From: Branchiostoma belcheri | Lineage: Eukaryota > Chordata > Leptocardii > Amphioxiformes > Branchiostomatidae | Assembly (NCBI RefSeq): GCF_001625305.1 | Contig: NW_017803909.1 | Coordinates: forward strand, 3,173,173 to 3,237,172 | Direction: 5' to 3' | Length of the DNA stretch: 64,000 nt | Shown: one piece after another, positions 14,701 through 29,326 of the stretch | Numbering within the stretch: the first letter of the stretch is position 1 | Layout: each line of letters begins with the position of its first letter | Program-made: the position numbers and the translations under genes | The notes under the pieces: generated by a model | Told to the model about the DNA's origin: nothing | Databases searched by the model: none | What the model saw: the letters and a program-made list of their open reading frames with translations, nothing else

Positions 14701-17671
14701 CAAATGCGCTCTCGTTAATTCTAGATTTGTCAGTGAAAGGGCTGAAATGACTGGGACCGGGCAAATGGTGACAAATGTGTCACAAACAAAAGTCTGGCCC
14801 AGCCAGACCCCTTTGTCTCGGCATATGTTGCGCCCTGCGGTCATTACGACTCATTTTAATTTGGCATAATGGCGAGATGGGATAAGATCTCGTCAAGTCG
14901 GTCAGTCCGGATAATTATACGTATCTCGGTGTCATCGACGAAAAATTGCGACAAAATTTGATGAATTGGAGACAAGACCCTTTTGTTCACGCACCGTGCG
15001 CCTCCAGCGATGGCATGCCTCCTTTAGTCTGTAATGTCAGTGTAGTCGACCTGAAAAGTGCGTACAACAGTTGGTCGTTACATCTCTAAAGCAACCCGCC
15101 ATAAAGATTTCCCTCCAAAACGGAATTGTTGGCTGAACTTGTGGGGAAATAAGAAAACCGAAGGGATCAACGAAACTGGTCATTAAGGTGTCTGGTCATC
15201 CGAATTACGGCCAGTGTGTCCAGTAAGCACAATGGGGCCAGTTCCACAGAGGAACATTCTCAGATACATCTGTAATTCGTCCCCATTAAGAGATTATCTT
15301 GTCAAGTCGCAGAGATAAAACACGACTCCCTTTTTGACATGGGAACCCCGTGGAGTGCGAAATCTCGCGGGAACCAGAGATGAACTCTCGCGAGACTATG
15401 AAAGAGAAGAGCCAGTGTCTTACACAGGATCTTCATCGATGAATAAAGTTTTCTTACTACTTCTTTAACGAGGGAGAAGTACCGTACTTATCTACGCCGT
15501 GGTTATCTATACAGCAAATATTGTCGTGCAAAAATTAAAACAATTTGTAGTATCAAATGTTACAAATGATACTGATACAAAAGGTTGAAAGAATGCCCAA
15601 CATATATGACCCTCATATATGGAATAAAATTCGAACAGTCGGTCAGCGTCCTACATTTTGTCCCACTGTGTTTGTACAGATGATATATGATGGGTGTTTT
15701 CAGTGCCCTTCCTCCAATGTCATCGGCATCAGGTCTGCTAGCAAACCACAACAAAGTGCTATGTTGTCGTCTGTCGTCTTGATTGTTTAGATACAACAGA
15801 ACTAGTGCGACAAGTACATGTTGATATAGAAAGCCTGAGGCATCGTCGATTCTCACTGACACTCTTACATGTAGTCAAGTTTTGCAAACTGATGCTGTCT
15901 TGTCTCAAAGTATTATTCAAAAGTCTATCGCAAAGGTTTTTCTCTATAGGTCTAATATATCCGTACTTCGTCTGTGCAGGTGGTTGTAGGGACGTAATGT
16001 TCTACGTCACTACAACAAAGATCTTTGATAGATTTCATACCAAAGGAATTGAAAAAAAAACACACTGACCCACATTCAGACTTTTCTGACAAAAAGTTAG
16101 TTGGTTGAAGTTTGTGATCAGCACTCTGAATAGCAAGTTGATAATGGCAGTGCAGATAAAAAGATGGGCTTGGAGGTCCACACCTAGTACTTATTGTCAT
16201 TACATAATGATCTGTTCTATAAGTTTTATCTTCAAGAAGAAGCCTCCCGCCAATTCTGAGTTCCTGTCTACTAACTTCACAGGTGTTTCGAAAACAATGC
16301 TTCCACCGCAGGCGACAAATCGCTGACAAGAAGATCAGTTGTCACGAAGAGAAGGCATTAATTAAACACAACCCGCGGTATGGCCGGTATGGTCGTCTTG
16401 TCTCCCCCGGGGCACGGCCGACACCGGCCGCTCGCGACTCAGGGCCGCGCCGCTGCCGTGTTCTGATGGGAAAGATTACGGCAAAATTGTCTTTTCTTTG
16501 TTGTCAAAATACCAGAAACAACTTCCAAGCAAAACACTCGTTCTGCAATACAACGTTACAAATCATAACGTTTTGTCGCATGGTAAACTTTGTGTAGGTC
16601 ATATGCAATGTTGCGATCAAAACTGATAGACACTACAACCCTTTGAAACAAACCACAAACTTTTTCCATTCGGCTTTGAAGCAGTAAATTATACCACAGC
16701 GTTTGTATAAACAGCATATACATGTATAGATATTGTCACTGGTGTTCAGACATGTTGTACTACATAAGTCATAATTGTAGGTTCTGGACGGGTCTCTGTA
16801 AAACTTACACTTACGGGCTTGAAGAAAAAGTTGAACATATTTTCATTCTGTGAAGATGTGTGGAATCATATATACTCTACTTCAGAGTACAGGTATGATC
16901 CTTGTCGTTCCCTAGGTGAGTGATAGTCCAGGTATCCGTACCTAGAGACGCCGAGGATAAGACAGACACATTCTCTAGATAGATATCAGTGATGTCAGCG
17001 CCCAGGTGAGTCGGTTCCACCTCCTTAAAAGCCGTCCCACACCTGCCGATCAGGTGCAGACTTGGCTTACCTTTTGTGTTCTTGTGTCATGATGTTATCA
17101 CTCAGCAATACAACTACATTCTCCGATTACTGACCGAGATTTCTTTCAGAGAAAAACCATGATCATGTATATGTGTTATTTTTGATGATTTGTTGTTTTG
17201 TGTTACTACTATCTGATGTGGGTGTTTCGACTCTGTTCTAGTTTGTGCTCACAAGCATCTGACAAGCATTTTTCCATCATTTTCCGTATGTTTGTTTGCA
17301 CAAGACATGGTTGGTCTGGCTCTCTAATGGTCCAATTATTTCGTTGTTCGGGTGATTACGACATAATGACGGTTTTTCTGAGGTAAACCTCAGCGGCGAT
17401 GTCTTTTGTTCTGACAGTAGCGCCGCCACATCGATCAAGTTTACTGACAGTTTTTCATTCCCTCGTGGTGTGAAATACTAGGCGTGCGTAGTACGATTAA
17501 TTCAAACTTTCTTGTAAGAGCTTTGTTGATGCTAGCAACCTTTATTCCAATTCGTGCATTATGAGTATTTTGTAAACAAAACCCAGTGATAATTGATACT
17601 CGATCAATCTTGATAGCGGATTGGCGCTGTGAAGTTTTTGTCTTCCATCTAGACTCTGATACTCTCACTCG
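11713..17671. other. Non-coding flank
   Basis: No gene recognised. It contains one TCTCGCGAGA palindrome at 15386-15395 with a diverged half, TCTCGCGGGA, at about 15363-15372. The rest shows no structure I can support. Confidence 0.55.
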
Positions 17672-17779
17672 CTCACTCACTCACTCACTCACTCACTCAC
17701 TCACTCACTCACTCACTCACTCACTCACTCACTCACTCACTCACTCACTCACTCACTCACTCACTCACTCACTCACTCA
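17672..17779. repeat. Tetranucleotide microsatellite (CACT)n
   Basis: About 27 uninterrupted copies of CACT. The tract keeps a frame open (repeated SLTH), which explains the apparent open reading frame there and is not evidence of a gene. It is likely to be polymorphic. Confidence 0.97.
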
Positions 17780-20700
17780 ATTAGACTCAATCTCAATCCA
17801 TTATGCAGATACGACTATAGAGTGTAATGGTGCTTGATATAACATTTAGTATTACACTTCTAGGTGACATTCAACAGATATGTAAAAAGGATTACGCAGG
17901 TGAGAAAGAGTACATTGATAACTTGGCAACAGGGTTATTACTGTTATTGTCATAACAGTGAATTTTTTGTAATCACCATATCTATAACACTCTGACTTGT
18001 CACATTCAGCTGTGTTGAACAGAACAGATATCGTTTCTGGTCTCCGTGAAAGGGACCTGTGGTAAGAAAATTATAGCGTAATAGGAAAAGTTTTTGGAGG
18101 TCAGATGATACCGACTTCATTGTTTAGTATTGCTATACGCAAGGTATATATTGTAGCAAAGAATGAAGGCCTAATGACCCAGACTGGAATAAAAAGAAGT
18201 CTTTAAATTCAAACACGATATCTCTATTTCTTATGCGCTGCTATAGAGAATGGTTTCCCGTTCCTCCCGCTACAGGTGGCTATATAAACAACACGTTGTA
18301 CTGTGCTATATCCGGGGGAATAATGCCTTTATGGACGTATCCCTTACACCACAACACTAGTCTCATGGAACACAACTATACAAGACAGAGAAACCAAAAC
18401 AAAACATGGACTTGGCAAGAAGTGTGCTATATTCCGACATTCGCGGTCCTTGAAATGTTCCTCATTTCTGGTGCTGATGGTTTGTACATATGAAAAATCG
18501 TGAGTTTGGAAACCGTTGCTAATATTGTGTTCACCAGTTTTAAGAGAAACTTGATGCCCTATTCACGAAGCTTAAGTGGTTTGTGATGAGTACCATTATG
18601 GACCGCTTTCTTCCCGTCCTACCCTTAATGTTTATTTGTACGCGGGCATATCAATAACTGATTACCTCTCATTGATGGGTGTACGGTTTCTTTTTTCTTT
18701 TGTAAAATGGTTCCTCTTATCCTTTTATACGTTCCGCGTCTGCTTCAATTTGATCAAGATGATCACGATACCGAATGCACCGATCAAGATATCAACTTAA
18801 TGATTGATCCGTGGCTGTTCATTTGTAGTGCGGTGCTATAGACCACCGCTTGTTAAATACATTTACCTGAAATCACGGCAGTGTGATAATGATATCTGTC
18901 ACACTGTCAACTTGCGAGATGAAATAAAAACGCAACAGATGGCTCCTTTGTGGCAAAGAAATTGGCAGTATGGATTCATTTTCCTTCGCAAGGGACAACG
19001 CGTCAACTTTCCACTTGTGATCGCTTTCTGGTTCCGTTACCTGCTCCGAAACGCACACACATTTCCCTGTGGTCACAACAAGGTAGTCCGTTCTCCCGGC
19101 CATTTTGTGTCTGGCCCCAGACAGTACACATGTTCTACCATTTGTAGACACGTCGGAATAAACAGCCTCAGCATGCGATACTTCAACCTCCACGGAAGGC
19201 AACAAGGTGAATTGCAAACTAAACTACACAATAAGTACATCGGCCAGCTAAAACACTCGCGTCAAAAAGAAAACAGTTACCAGACAAGCAGTGATGTTTG
19301 CTATGGCACAGTACACTAGTTGTACAAGTATTAACCCCGGACATGTCTGTTAGAAGAACCCCCCTCCCTCTTGTACATGGGCGTGTGTGTGTGCGTGTGT
19401 AAACGGTACATACTGTGAGTATTGGTAGATTAATATTTGGACTGGCTATAATTAGGCGCGCTTTTCAGGAGACGTGGTGGGCTTGTCATTACTGGTTTGT
19501 ACACGTCAGGGAGGATCTGCACCTTTGTTTAACCACACTCTGCACAGTCCGCCTGTCGCCAGGACGGAGAAGTAACAGCTATTAAGGGTAAATACGCATG
19601 TTTGTGCGTCAGAAATGTAAGTCCGAGCTTACAACGTGCGTGCAACAATGCATGTGGGTCATGGTAGCGCGGGTTAGCCCATTTCATACGTGGGGGCGGG
19701 GAAATATTTTAACACAGCGAGAGGTTTGTGAAAAGAGGGACAAATTAATATTTATATCTATGTATCTGTATTTTGAGTTATTTGAAGAATAGCATTTTAT
19801 TAAGAAAACAACATTAAAGGAAGAAAGTCAAGGCATTACCCACCCCTCTGGACGTCTGACAGTGGACTATTCCGATTTAAATCCAGGTCTGTTAAACTTC
19901 AGGATTAACTGACAACGACAGAGCGCACATCATGGTCCTGATCACGTCATGTTGTCACTTACCTATTGTGTATAAGAGCCGCTTATTGTGTGTAGCTTAC
20001 ACGGTGCTCATGACTGGACGCGTGCCTTATATCATAGGTACTAGTAATTGGAGAATCCATTTTTGTCACTATACTTTTGAGGACGTTTTCGTGAGGAAGT
20101 ATCATTGAGGCATCACATTTTATCGCTTACTGTTACTACCTTAAGGAATTGAAAAAGTGAGAACAAGGAACATCAGAAGAAAGGTGTCACTACAGAAGTG
20201 TCACTATCTTGTGTGCAGCTGCAGATCACCGACAGCAGATTATTTTCGTCGCATCCTCGTAATCCCCATGATAAAGATAAATACGGGCTCTCCTTGATTA
20301 TGAAATTCCAGATAAATGTGTCCTGTTGACAAGAGGCCATTACTAAACAGCGCCAATAGCCAACGGTTATGGGAGAGCGCCAACAATGGCCAGTCTGGCG
20401 TCAAGTTGATGCCGAAAAATGACTTGGATTGAGTGAATCACGGCAACAAAATAAAACGCTAAGGACCGTTTTTATCATGCCCACATTTCGCAAATGTCTG
20501 TTTTGCTTCAGAATAACCACAAAATCACAAATAAAGATATCACCCGGGATGAAACATGCATCTTAAACGAAGTTGACCTTTTCTAATCTTCTTACTTTTG
20601 TTAGACTAAGTCAATAGTGTCTAGACGGGAGAACTATCATTATACAAAATGTATATATAGCACGGCCTTCACCAAAACCGTACATGATGTACTTTTTATG

Positions 20701-23482
20701 TGTACTTTTATTCTTTCAAAGATGGATTCTTTCAATGAATATTACATATTTCATTGTAATATTTAGACTGTACTTTATTAAGGTCTTTAACTTCCCTCTC
20801 ACAAACCACGAAGAATGTCTTGAGAATGGCTTCTCTAAATAAGTGGCTAGGTCCGTCTGGTGCCTGCCATGTACGTCAATAGGGCCCAAGTTAAGCTGCT
20901 CTCATCAGGCAGACCGCAGGGACTTGTGCGTCTGTAGCTCGGCGTCACGAAGTGTGAGGCCTGAGTCCAGAAATTAGCCTCTCTGATCCCGAGCCCGCCC
21001 AAACAAGGCGACGGCGCTGCCAGAAATACCTCGGTGCTGACATCAGGCTTGTCTAGTCTACAGGGCAGGCATGGGCTAACTGGAAGCCTCGCAAGTGGCC
21101 ACGAAGATGGGCCTACCTACTTTCGTGCGATGCTGGCATTTGGCGGGCAACACTGACAAAGTTATGTTCCTGTATACTAGCAATGCTGAGAGGAAGGCCG
21201 GTTACCAGGCTACATTCAGTAGCTTGTGTTGTGGGTGGGAGGGTGTATGTAATAGGCATTCCCCAGAAACCTGTTGAAGAGACTACTGGTGTTCTTGCCG
21301 TATCAGCAGCCTGCATCAGCCTTGAAGGTGTGGATCATCCATGTCTCCAGCGGGATTTTCTCCGCTATGAGAAGCCGGGAAAACGGCTCGGTAATGTTGG
21401 TAACATTGTCTGACGCGCCTGGGAAAAAATGCGATGCGCACCAGCGATAACCTGTGGAGGTATGCCAAAGTTTGGAAAAGAACTATTTCCTCGGAAGTCG
21501 TTCCTTGGTCTTGTCTTCTTTGTTTAAGACTGCGCGCTTAGCTTTGTTATGTCTTAGTGTAACACATGCATTCCGACGCTATGGGATAAAGTTATTCCAG
21601 AGAATTAAGTTAGGAAAACTTGCCCTGACTTAACCTTTACAAGATATTCCGATCAGGAATCTTACCGACGTAAATACCTGAGATTAACAGGTAAACAACA
21701 GGAAAAGGACTTCAGGGTTGACGACTGACGAACAAACGTCAGGAGAGTGACGCCATTGACGACCTGAAGTGAAAATAACGAGGCCTGAGGAATGTAGGGG
21801 GGAAGAGAAGTCACACAAATGTGGCCGTGCCGGGGTTGAGGAGAAGCAGAAAGCACCGTGGGTGCTGCTGGGAAGGTGTCATGTGTTGGTCGGTGAGACA
21901 GGTAAAGCTGCGGCTAAGCCCGCTCAAGCCTCCCAGACAATCGGACAAAGTAGGTTTGTAGCCGGGCGAGGCGTCAGCGGATCAGGCGCTGTGTAGCAGG
22001 AGCCGGGCCGTGCCCCCGGGTAGGGAGTAACGGGGTGTTTAAAAGCATGTTCTGGTCTCCTTCACCAATCCTTTTTACTCATTAGTTGCATTACGGAGAC
22101 TCTGTTGGGGATTTTCGCCTTCCTGTTGTTCCAATTAGACCTGGCCTGGTCCCCCCCTACCCTCCTATCCAACATCACCAGCTAGACGATGGACTTGTAT
22201 GTGGCACTGCGGTTACACGCAAAAAACGCGTCTTTCAAAACTAATAAAAACAGTACAACAAAGTGGTGTGGACCAAAGTTTAGTTGTCATGTTAGTAATC
22301 CAATATTCATGTAACTCGGACTTTGGAAAGACAAGCTTTGGAAATCCCGCCACGTGGTGGTTGAGATACTACACAGGTAACAACACAATTTACAGCATTA
22401 AGTTAATAACATTGCATTTTGTCTATCACTCAATGGTTGGTTTCAGGTTTTGTTTGTATCCAATCATTTGGTAAACAACCGTAATGTAAATAAGGTTCAC
22501 GGATAATCGTAATGATGTTTTGATGTCTGTCATCAACTCCGTATTTGGCGCGGCAGCCTCGCAACTAAATCTCGATAATTGCGCAGGTCCAATCATCACC
22601 AGCAGGAAAGTATGCAAAAACGCCGGGGAGATAGAAGAAGAATTTGCGGAATCGCCCTTAATGCATGTCCGGGAGTAATGTCTATACAATACATATCTTT
22701 AGGAATGTGTGTTCTGACATAGTTTTTTTCTGGCCGTGGTGATAAGACGCCAGTGTTAATCCTACAAGAATCCTACAGGTGTGGTGAGCGGCCATCTTGT
22801 CGTCGCCTGCGGTGCCTTTGAACCATATCAGATTTCGTCAAAGATTCAAGACTTGGACGACTTTTTACGATTTAAGTTGTGCTTTACAGGTCTTACAACA
22901 AAAGTGGTAAAGAAATCCACGTAGCATTAAGTATTTCTTAGAAATACACGATTCATTCTACTTCTAAGTGCCAGAAAGTGCCATCATTCCTTTGCCTAAG
23001 AGGAGACGCGTTTTAGCCAATGCTACGTGGACAAACGCCTGCTTCGCAATAGTTAATCTGACCATTAAAAAAAAGACCATTTTGAAGTAGAGGTTGGCGT
23101 TTAAATAGTTGTATATCAGTGTTGTTTTTTGTTATAGTTTGTTCTACAGCAAAACTGCACACCAAACATCCGGTCCGTTATATCATTCAGCAGGCCACAC
23201 ACTCCTCACAAAACAAAAGGAACAAATAATGGATATTTACAGTACTTTTTTACTTGACAAACTGACAGCAAACACTACACAATAAATAAGCCGATCTTGT
23301 CGAGCACTTGTCGGACTGTATCTCTTCCTGTGAGGTCAAAAAGGGGCGCGTTATCCCTGAGTGTGCACATATTGGCGCGATCGATAGAATGGCGTTTGTC
23401 AATCAGAGTCTGCAGATATCCGTGCAGGTATGCACCGGTCGATGTTCACGTTTTTCCTCTGTACTTTACTCTGGGCCAATAC
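17780..23482. other. Non-coding flank
   Basis: No gene recognised. An open frame of 171 codons at 18804-19319 shows no domain. A YY1-like GCGGCCATCTTGTC lies at 22788-22801. Confidence 0.55.
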
Positions 23483-23743
23483 ATGCTCGTAGCCAGGATT
23501 TTGAAGGGGGGTGGGGCAGAGCGCCATAGGCGCGAGGTTCTTAGGGGGGTCCGGGGGCATGCTCCCCCTGAGAGAGGATTTTAAAAAAATCAGGCATAAC
23601 TTTTTAATCGATGACAAAGTGAGCAGTTTTTCTGGTGATACGAATCAGTCCATCTGTTGAAGAAAAATCTTGGACCTTTAGATACAAAATGGACCTTTGA
23701 GCCTTGTGGGGGGTCTCTTCCGAACCCCCCTGGCTACAGGCAT
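23483..23743. mobile_element. Short inverted-repeat element (MITE-like), about 261 bp
   Basis: The left terminus ATGCTCGTAGCCAGG and the reverse complement of the right terminus ATGCCTGTAGCCAGG match at 13 of 15 positions. Inside are G-rich runs (GGGGGGTGGGG, GGGGGGTCCGGGGGCATG) near the left end and a C-rich run at the right. The style is that of non-autonomous DNA transposons in invertebrate deuterostomes, from general familiarity rather than a database match. No transposase frame and no clear target duplication is seen. Confidence 0.65.
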
Positions 23744-26700
23744 GAAGAGAGACACTGACTCATGTTCAGAAACTCCTTAAAAATTAGAACTTCTAGTAAC
23801 TTCGCACAGGCAACAGTTACGGTGAAACAAACATTCACAACCATATATCTTTTCAACTTTTGAAAAGAAGACCCTCCATGGCCACTTGATGCATTGCTTT
23901 AGTCATCTGAACAAATGTTTTTCAAAACCCAGGCGAACAACGGTTTCTACCTCAACAAAGGAAAACAAATAGATAAGCAAAGAAAACAAATAGATGAAAA
24001 CAAAGAACGGTTTTTGTCTTATTTATAGAGTTTCATCAAGCGTTTTTGGCAGACACAAGTCATGACATACTATAGTATACAGGGTATACCAATGTCTTTT
24101 CCTTTTGTCTTTTGAAAGAAAAATCGCCAACCGCTGTTAGGTTATTCTGAGATCATTGTGGTCAGAAAAGACAAGCAAAGAGTTTAGCTTCATCAACAAA
24201 GCGTTTTGAAGTTCGATTCAAGGAAAATTGCAATGTAGTTGCCATGTTTATACAATACGGGATATCATTGCTCCCCTCTCTTATCAGTGCCCTTGTGTCC
24301 AACACAGTTAGCACAAGTCCGAGACGTGTTCTCTCTGTTGGCGGAGAATTTCTGGCTCCTATTCTGCGTACAGATCACCTTTCCGCCCTTATCTCCCGCC
24401 GCCCTTCGTCGCCATGGTGACGGGATACGGGACGGAAGTGTAGGGCACAGGTATGCTCCATGACGTGACCCTGCAGGCACGGCCGATAACAGGGGCGACT
24501 GCGCCAATTGTCAGGCTTACAGAGCCGAAAACAACTCTTTCCTTATCATGTAGACATTACCACCACAGATATACAAGCATACAAAACACAGGTAACAACA
24601 AGTGTCTCGGATAGTGACACAGTAGCCACAGGGCGCATGCTCAAACTCAGATGGGCAGCACGTCTGGACGAAGTTGGCAGCCGATGGTCAGTTTGGCCTG
24701 AGTTTAGTAAGTCATGAAATCTTCACATGTATTCTTCGGTGTCTGGAATTCCACTGTTATCAGGGGTCTTCGGTTATTTTCGGGAGATGCTGTTTGTTCT
24801 TCGCCCCTATCGGCCTATAAAGTCGATTACGTTAAGAGTATATGGGTCTAAAAGTTGACAGGGCAAAATGGCTTGCCAATCAGGAGGTCTATTTTCCAAA
24901 TGACATTAAGGCTGTGGTAACGAGGGTTATGCTGGGCGGTGCCAAACCATCAAGCGCGGAGAAGGAGCCTGAAATGCGGCGAAACTTTGAAGCGCGTTGC
25001 CGTAATCGGCTGAAAGAGACCGCAACGCAAACGATGACGTTTATCGGCTAGCGTTCCTTCAAAGTCGGCTTAGAGAAAAGTCCTTGAGACGCAATTCCTT
25101 GAAGTACAAACTTTTGATAACCTTGTAATGTGAGAAGGAAGGGATTTAAAAGGATTACAGACACAATGTACAACTTTGTATCATATATATCAACACATAT
25201 AATTCATGGCGTATCAACAGTGTCATACAAGATGTTAGAAAAACAATAAGAACCATGATTGAAAGAATCCAAGACGAAAGTTGTGTGTTTGATCAGAAAG
25301 GGTAGTGAAAAAGGATGCTTGACTTTCCATATCGGTTGAATTCTACTCTATCATGTGGTTTTAGAATTTCTTGATGATGTTCAAGCCATAGTAGACTTGA
25401 AATATCACTGGTGATCTTGCAACAGCATCCATTGATGTTGAACTTGGCAAAAATTCACAGCTTTCTAACGTTTAAGATGGAATTCTTTCGTCTTTATTCC
25501 ACTAAACTACAGTACATGTATACAAAACAGTTGCTTTTCTCCGTCGCCTGTCTAGATTCTGAATGGTTGTTGTAGGTATGCACACGACTGCCGCCATCGA
25601 CTGTTGCGCGCCAATGACCCATGTTTGGGGAGCATGTAACCGTGTAAGTGCCCGGACTTACAAGTCACACACAAACTTGTGGCACGGCTGAAATGTCCCA
25701 GTCGGGGAGGTGACACCGCGACACGTCCCGTCACGGTCACCCGTCCAGCGGCGGACCTCCATCCAGCTCGGACCCGGGGTGATCCCGCGGACTGCCCGGG
25801 CCTGGCCGCGTTCTCCCCGCCACAAAGACCGTGTATACACCTTGTAATTCTTTAATTGGGCGCTTTTCTCGGCCGCTTTGAAAGCTGCGATATACACTAA
25901 TGTGACACGGCGACCTCGCTGTTATCATGGCACGAAATAATGAGGGGCTATTTTACAGTACAAAGGAATGGAGACGTTCGGGGCGACAGGTAGCGATATG
26001 ATTGATGTTCTACGTCGTGTCTACAGGAATGCCTTCAGGCGGAGGATAGGACAGAACTTGGGACAGAACAATCTCGGCAATCTCACGGGATCAGTCAGCC
26101 CGGCCCACCGATCTTCACACTGAAAAAGTGCCTTGACCGTCTTCACACTGAACTCATGTAGCCGCTGACAGTAGTAAAATCCCGTCCTATGGGACAGTAA
26201 CTCACACGTAAGGTTTGGAACAAACCCGCGGGCGGACAGAGAACCGGGCCAACACTGTCACTCGTAATTTGCTGTCGACCTTCTTGTCACTTTTCCAGTC
26301 TCCTAGTATCAAACTATTTGGCACTTTCTTCGAGTATGTGTGCCATGCACCACTCTACCATAAACCACATTCGCGTTTGCTGCTTTATCGACCGAAAGAG
26401 TAATGCAGACAATGTCATCAAACTATTACCACTTTAATGGGTGATACCTCGAGAACAACAAGACATAATAGCACACTGTGAACTTCTCATTTTCAACTTC
26501 CACGGACTGACTTCAAAACGTATAATTTGTGTTCTCGTCACCTTTAGCCTAGAGGCGATGGTACGGCATAGGGCCCGTGTCTGTAGGAAAATTCTCTCAT
26601 TATTATCACTGTCTCACATTTGCTACGGTCCATAGAATAGGAATTAAGGGGGACAGCGATTAATTTGAAATTGAAGTATCTGAGAAATTTAACCTTGTGG

Positions 26701-29326
26701 GACGCCTGGGGAAAATTAAAGTTACATAAAGGTGCGGAGACAAGCATGTATCTAATTAAGGAGGGTATGAAAACACAAGGAAAACATCCAAGGAGCAGCC
26801 AAGGGTCGCGTGAGGAATCTGATATATCCTGATTGGGCACGAGAAGACATACGAGCAAGTCTGATACTCGGCGGTCGGTGAGCTTTGTACAATTGATAGC
26901 AGATTGTGTGGAGACAAACTAACATTACAGGCCTTGTGTACAGACAGGGGAACAGCGCTCAGTCTGTGGGGTAGAACGGACGGGAAACCCGCCCTGGTGT
27001 ACAACTCTTGTCAGATAAAACAGAACCAAGGTGCGAGAACGGACGGCGGGGTCTCGGTAGAACGGCAACAATCCAGCCATTGAGGGGTTGGGGAGGGGGC
27101 AGCCTGCTGGGTGATATATGGTCGTGTCTGGGACTGTTCATGTACACGGCGGGACCCTGACCCTTGCCACAGGCTGTAAGCCATGTCCAACACATGTTGG
27201 GTTGGTTCAGGACTCAGGGGTCTGCCCCACGGAGCCGACTGGAGATCCTGCTGCTTCAGCACGGCTTCACGGCTCGGACCTGCACACAACAGACGACTGT
27301 GTTCTTTCTACACCCAGTCCGTAACAACACAACTACAGGCCTTGTACTTACACATATTACCGTTCCATAGGTCACGGGGAACAACACATGAGGGTCTGGG
27401 GGTAGTGAGGAGGTCTCGGGCTAGTCCTCGTGTGTTCTCGCGAGACTAGCAGGCTCCACCAGGTGGCGTCAGGTCCAGGCAGGTGGAGGACAGGATGTTG
27501 TGTACACTGACAACAGGCCTGTCTGTCAGTCGGCTGCTAAATGGGGGTGAACGTGGCCTGGGGACAGACGCCGCATGGTGGACGGGACGGAAAATGGTTT
27601 ACATGTGGCGTGGAGAACTCAAGCAGTCATTACCAACTTAACCACGCTGCGTGAAATCACCGACTTCCCACCGAAACAAATTTGTGTCCGTGCAATTGCA
27701 CCAGGACAACGTTTTCTCTATACATCTAGAATTCAGTTTGACAAAAAATATATGGTGTGGAAACAGCGTCCTTGGCCTTAGTCGGGTGCGTAATTTGTTA
27801 AGTACAGTCGGCGACAATAGAAGTGGTTGTTTCACTTGACGCGAGTGGGAGGAGGTCCTATAAGGACGAACGTCAGATGGTGGATGGCACGCAAGGACAC
27901 GTCAACGCCAGTGGCATGTGTTGAACCTGTTACTGTATCATGTACACTATATATACTATAAAATTTGAGTTGAAGTAAGCCTGAAAGACTCTCTGAGAAA
28001 ATGGAAAAAAGTCCGTACAATATGAGCTATTTCACGTGTCCCCATGAATCCCTACGGTGTGGTGCCCAGTGTGTCGACGCAGACCCCCGACACCAAATCG
28101 AAGTGGACTATAATGGCCCGTTCTGTCTCCTCCTATTTAACTGTGTGAAGTGTATCCAAGTGGATATGTGTGATGGATGAGCTTGCTGTGCCGGTTCCAT
28201 GGTGGTCTCCCCTCCCCACCGCCCAGGGGTGAACGTCACGCTGGTGCGAAGGTGAACGCCACACTGGGAAGGATTGTTACGACCAGCCCGGCCCGGCAGG
28301 CGTCGCTTGCCGGTGGTCTGGACACATTTCACGCCCTGGTTGTGGCTGTGAGGAGAGCTCCGGTGGGGAGGAGAGGCCGGGGCCTGAGGTCTACCGCATG
28401 CAGCACAACTAACACAGAAAACGGGGAGAGTCAGCGAGAAGCAACTTCTGGATGACACGCTTTCCCGAGATGCGTTAATAAAATATCTCTGGACTCCCCC
28501 TGGAAATAATTATGACGTCAACATTCCCGCCACAGATATGTCTGTCCCTGAGATTCTAGACAGACGGAGACGTCGTATTTGTCGGTCAGGTATGTTGGTC
28601 TGTCTGGGTCTTGACGTGTCATCTTTTGCGGGATGTGCTGAGGTCTAATTGTCGGGAAATGATATCCCGTCATTAGACTTGAATGAATACCTTCGCCAAG
28701 GAAAAGAGATTTACTCATCTACGAAATCAGAACCACTCTTCCGGCTTCGCAGTATGCCATATCGTCCAATATCTTCCATCCACGGGTCACAAGTCACAGC
28801 AAACAATAGACATTTTTGTACCATGTGGGTGCCCGGAATGTATTATTGTGTGTACATATCAACCCTTTATTCGCTATTAAGTCTCACGTGTTTTTATTTC
28901 CTTAAATAACATTCCATCTCATTCATAAACGTCTGACTAATCTGAACCAAATACAGGCGACTGAGCCATAGTATTTTTATGACGAGCACATACATGTAGG
29001 GTCCCTATAATCCCGTCCAAATGTTTCGTGTGTTATCCATATTCACCCCTCACGACCATGTACGGAGTAGCCCTGAGACGTCCCGATTCTTGTCACTTGT
29101 CTGACAGATTTCTCCTTAGGAAATGGCAGTTGTTTCCGAGAGTTCTTTTACAACCTTCAAGCGATGTCACGGATATCTCCCGCCCAGTCCCTCCGTCTGC
29201 TCCTACTGTTTACACAGGGACTGCAGATTGATTCCTGGAGTGCCAAGATGTGTAATTTCTCCGAGAAAGACCTTCGGTTTTGTTTGGATAGCAACGACAT
29301 GGGAAATTATAACTAACATCTGTTAA
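23744..29326. other. Non-coding flank
   Basis: No gene recognised. It includes the X-box at 24408-24421 and the TCTCGCGAGA/CTCF-like cluster at 27.44-27.47 kb. Confidence 0.55.
27436..27470 (+). promoter_or_regulatory. TCTCGCGAGA palindrome next to a CTCF-like site
   Basis: TCTCGCGAGA at 27436-27445 is a known vertebrate promoter palindrome. Ten bases further on, CCACCAGGTGGCGTC at 27456-27470 closely fits the CTCF core. A second TCTCGCGAGA is at 15386-15395. These are motif matches only. Confidence 0.4.

Noticed and set aside
17586-17837. Protein with a repeated SLTH tract
   Set aside because: It is a translated CACT microsatellite.
18804-19319. Open frame of 171 codons on the plus strand
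   Set aside because: No recognised family and competing open frames on the minus strand; probably chance.
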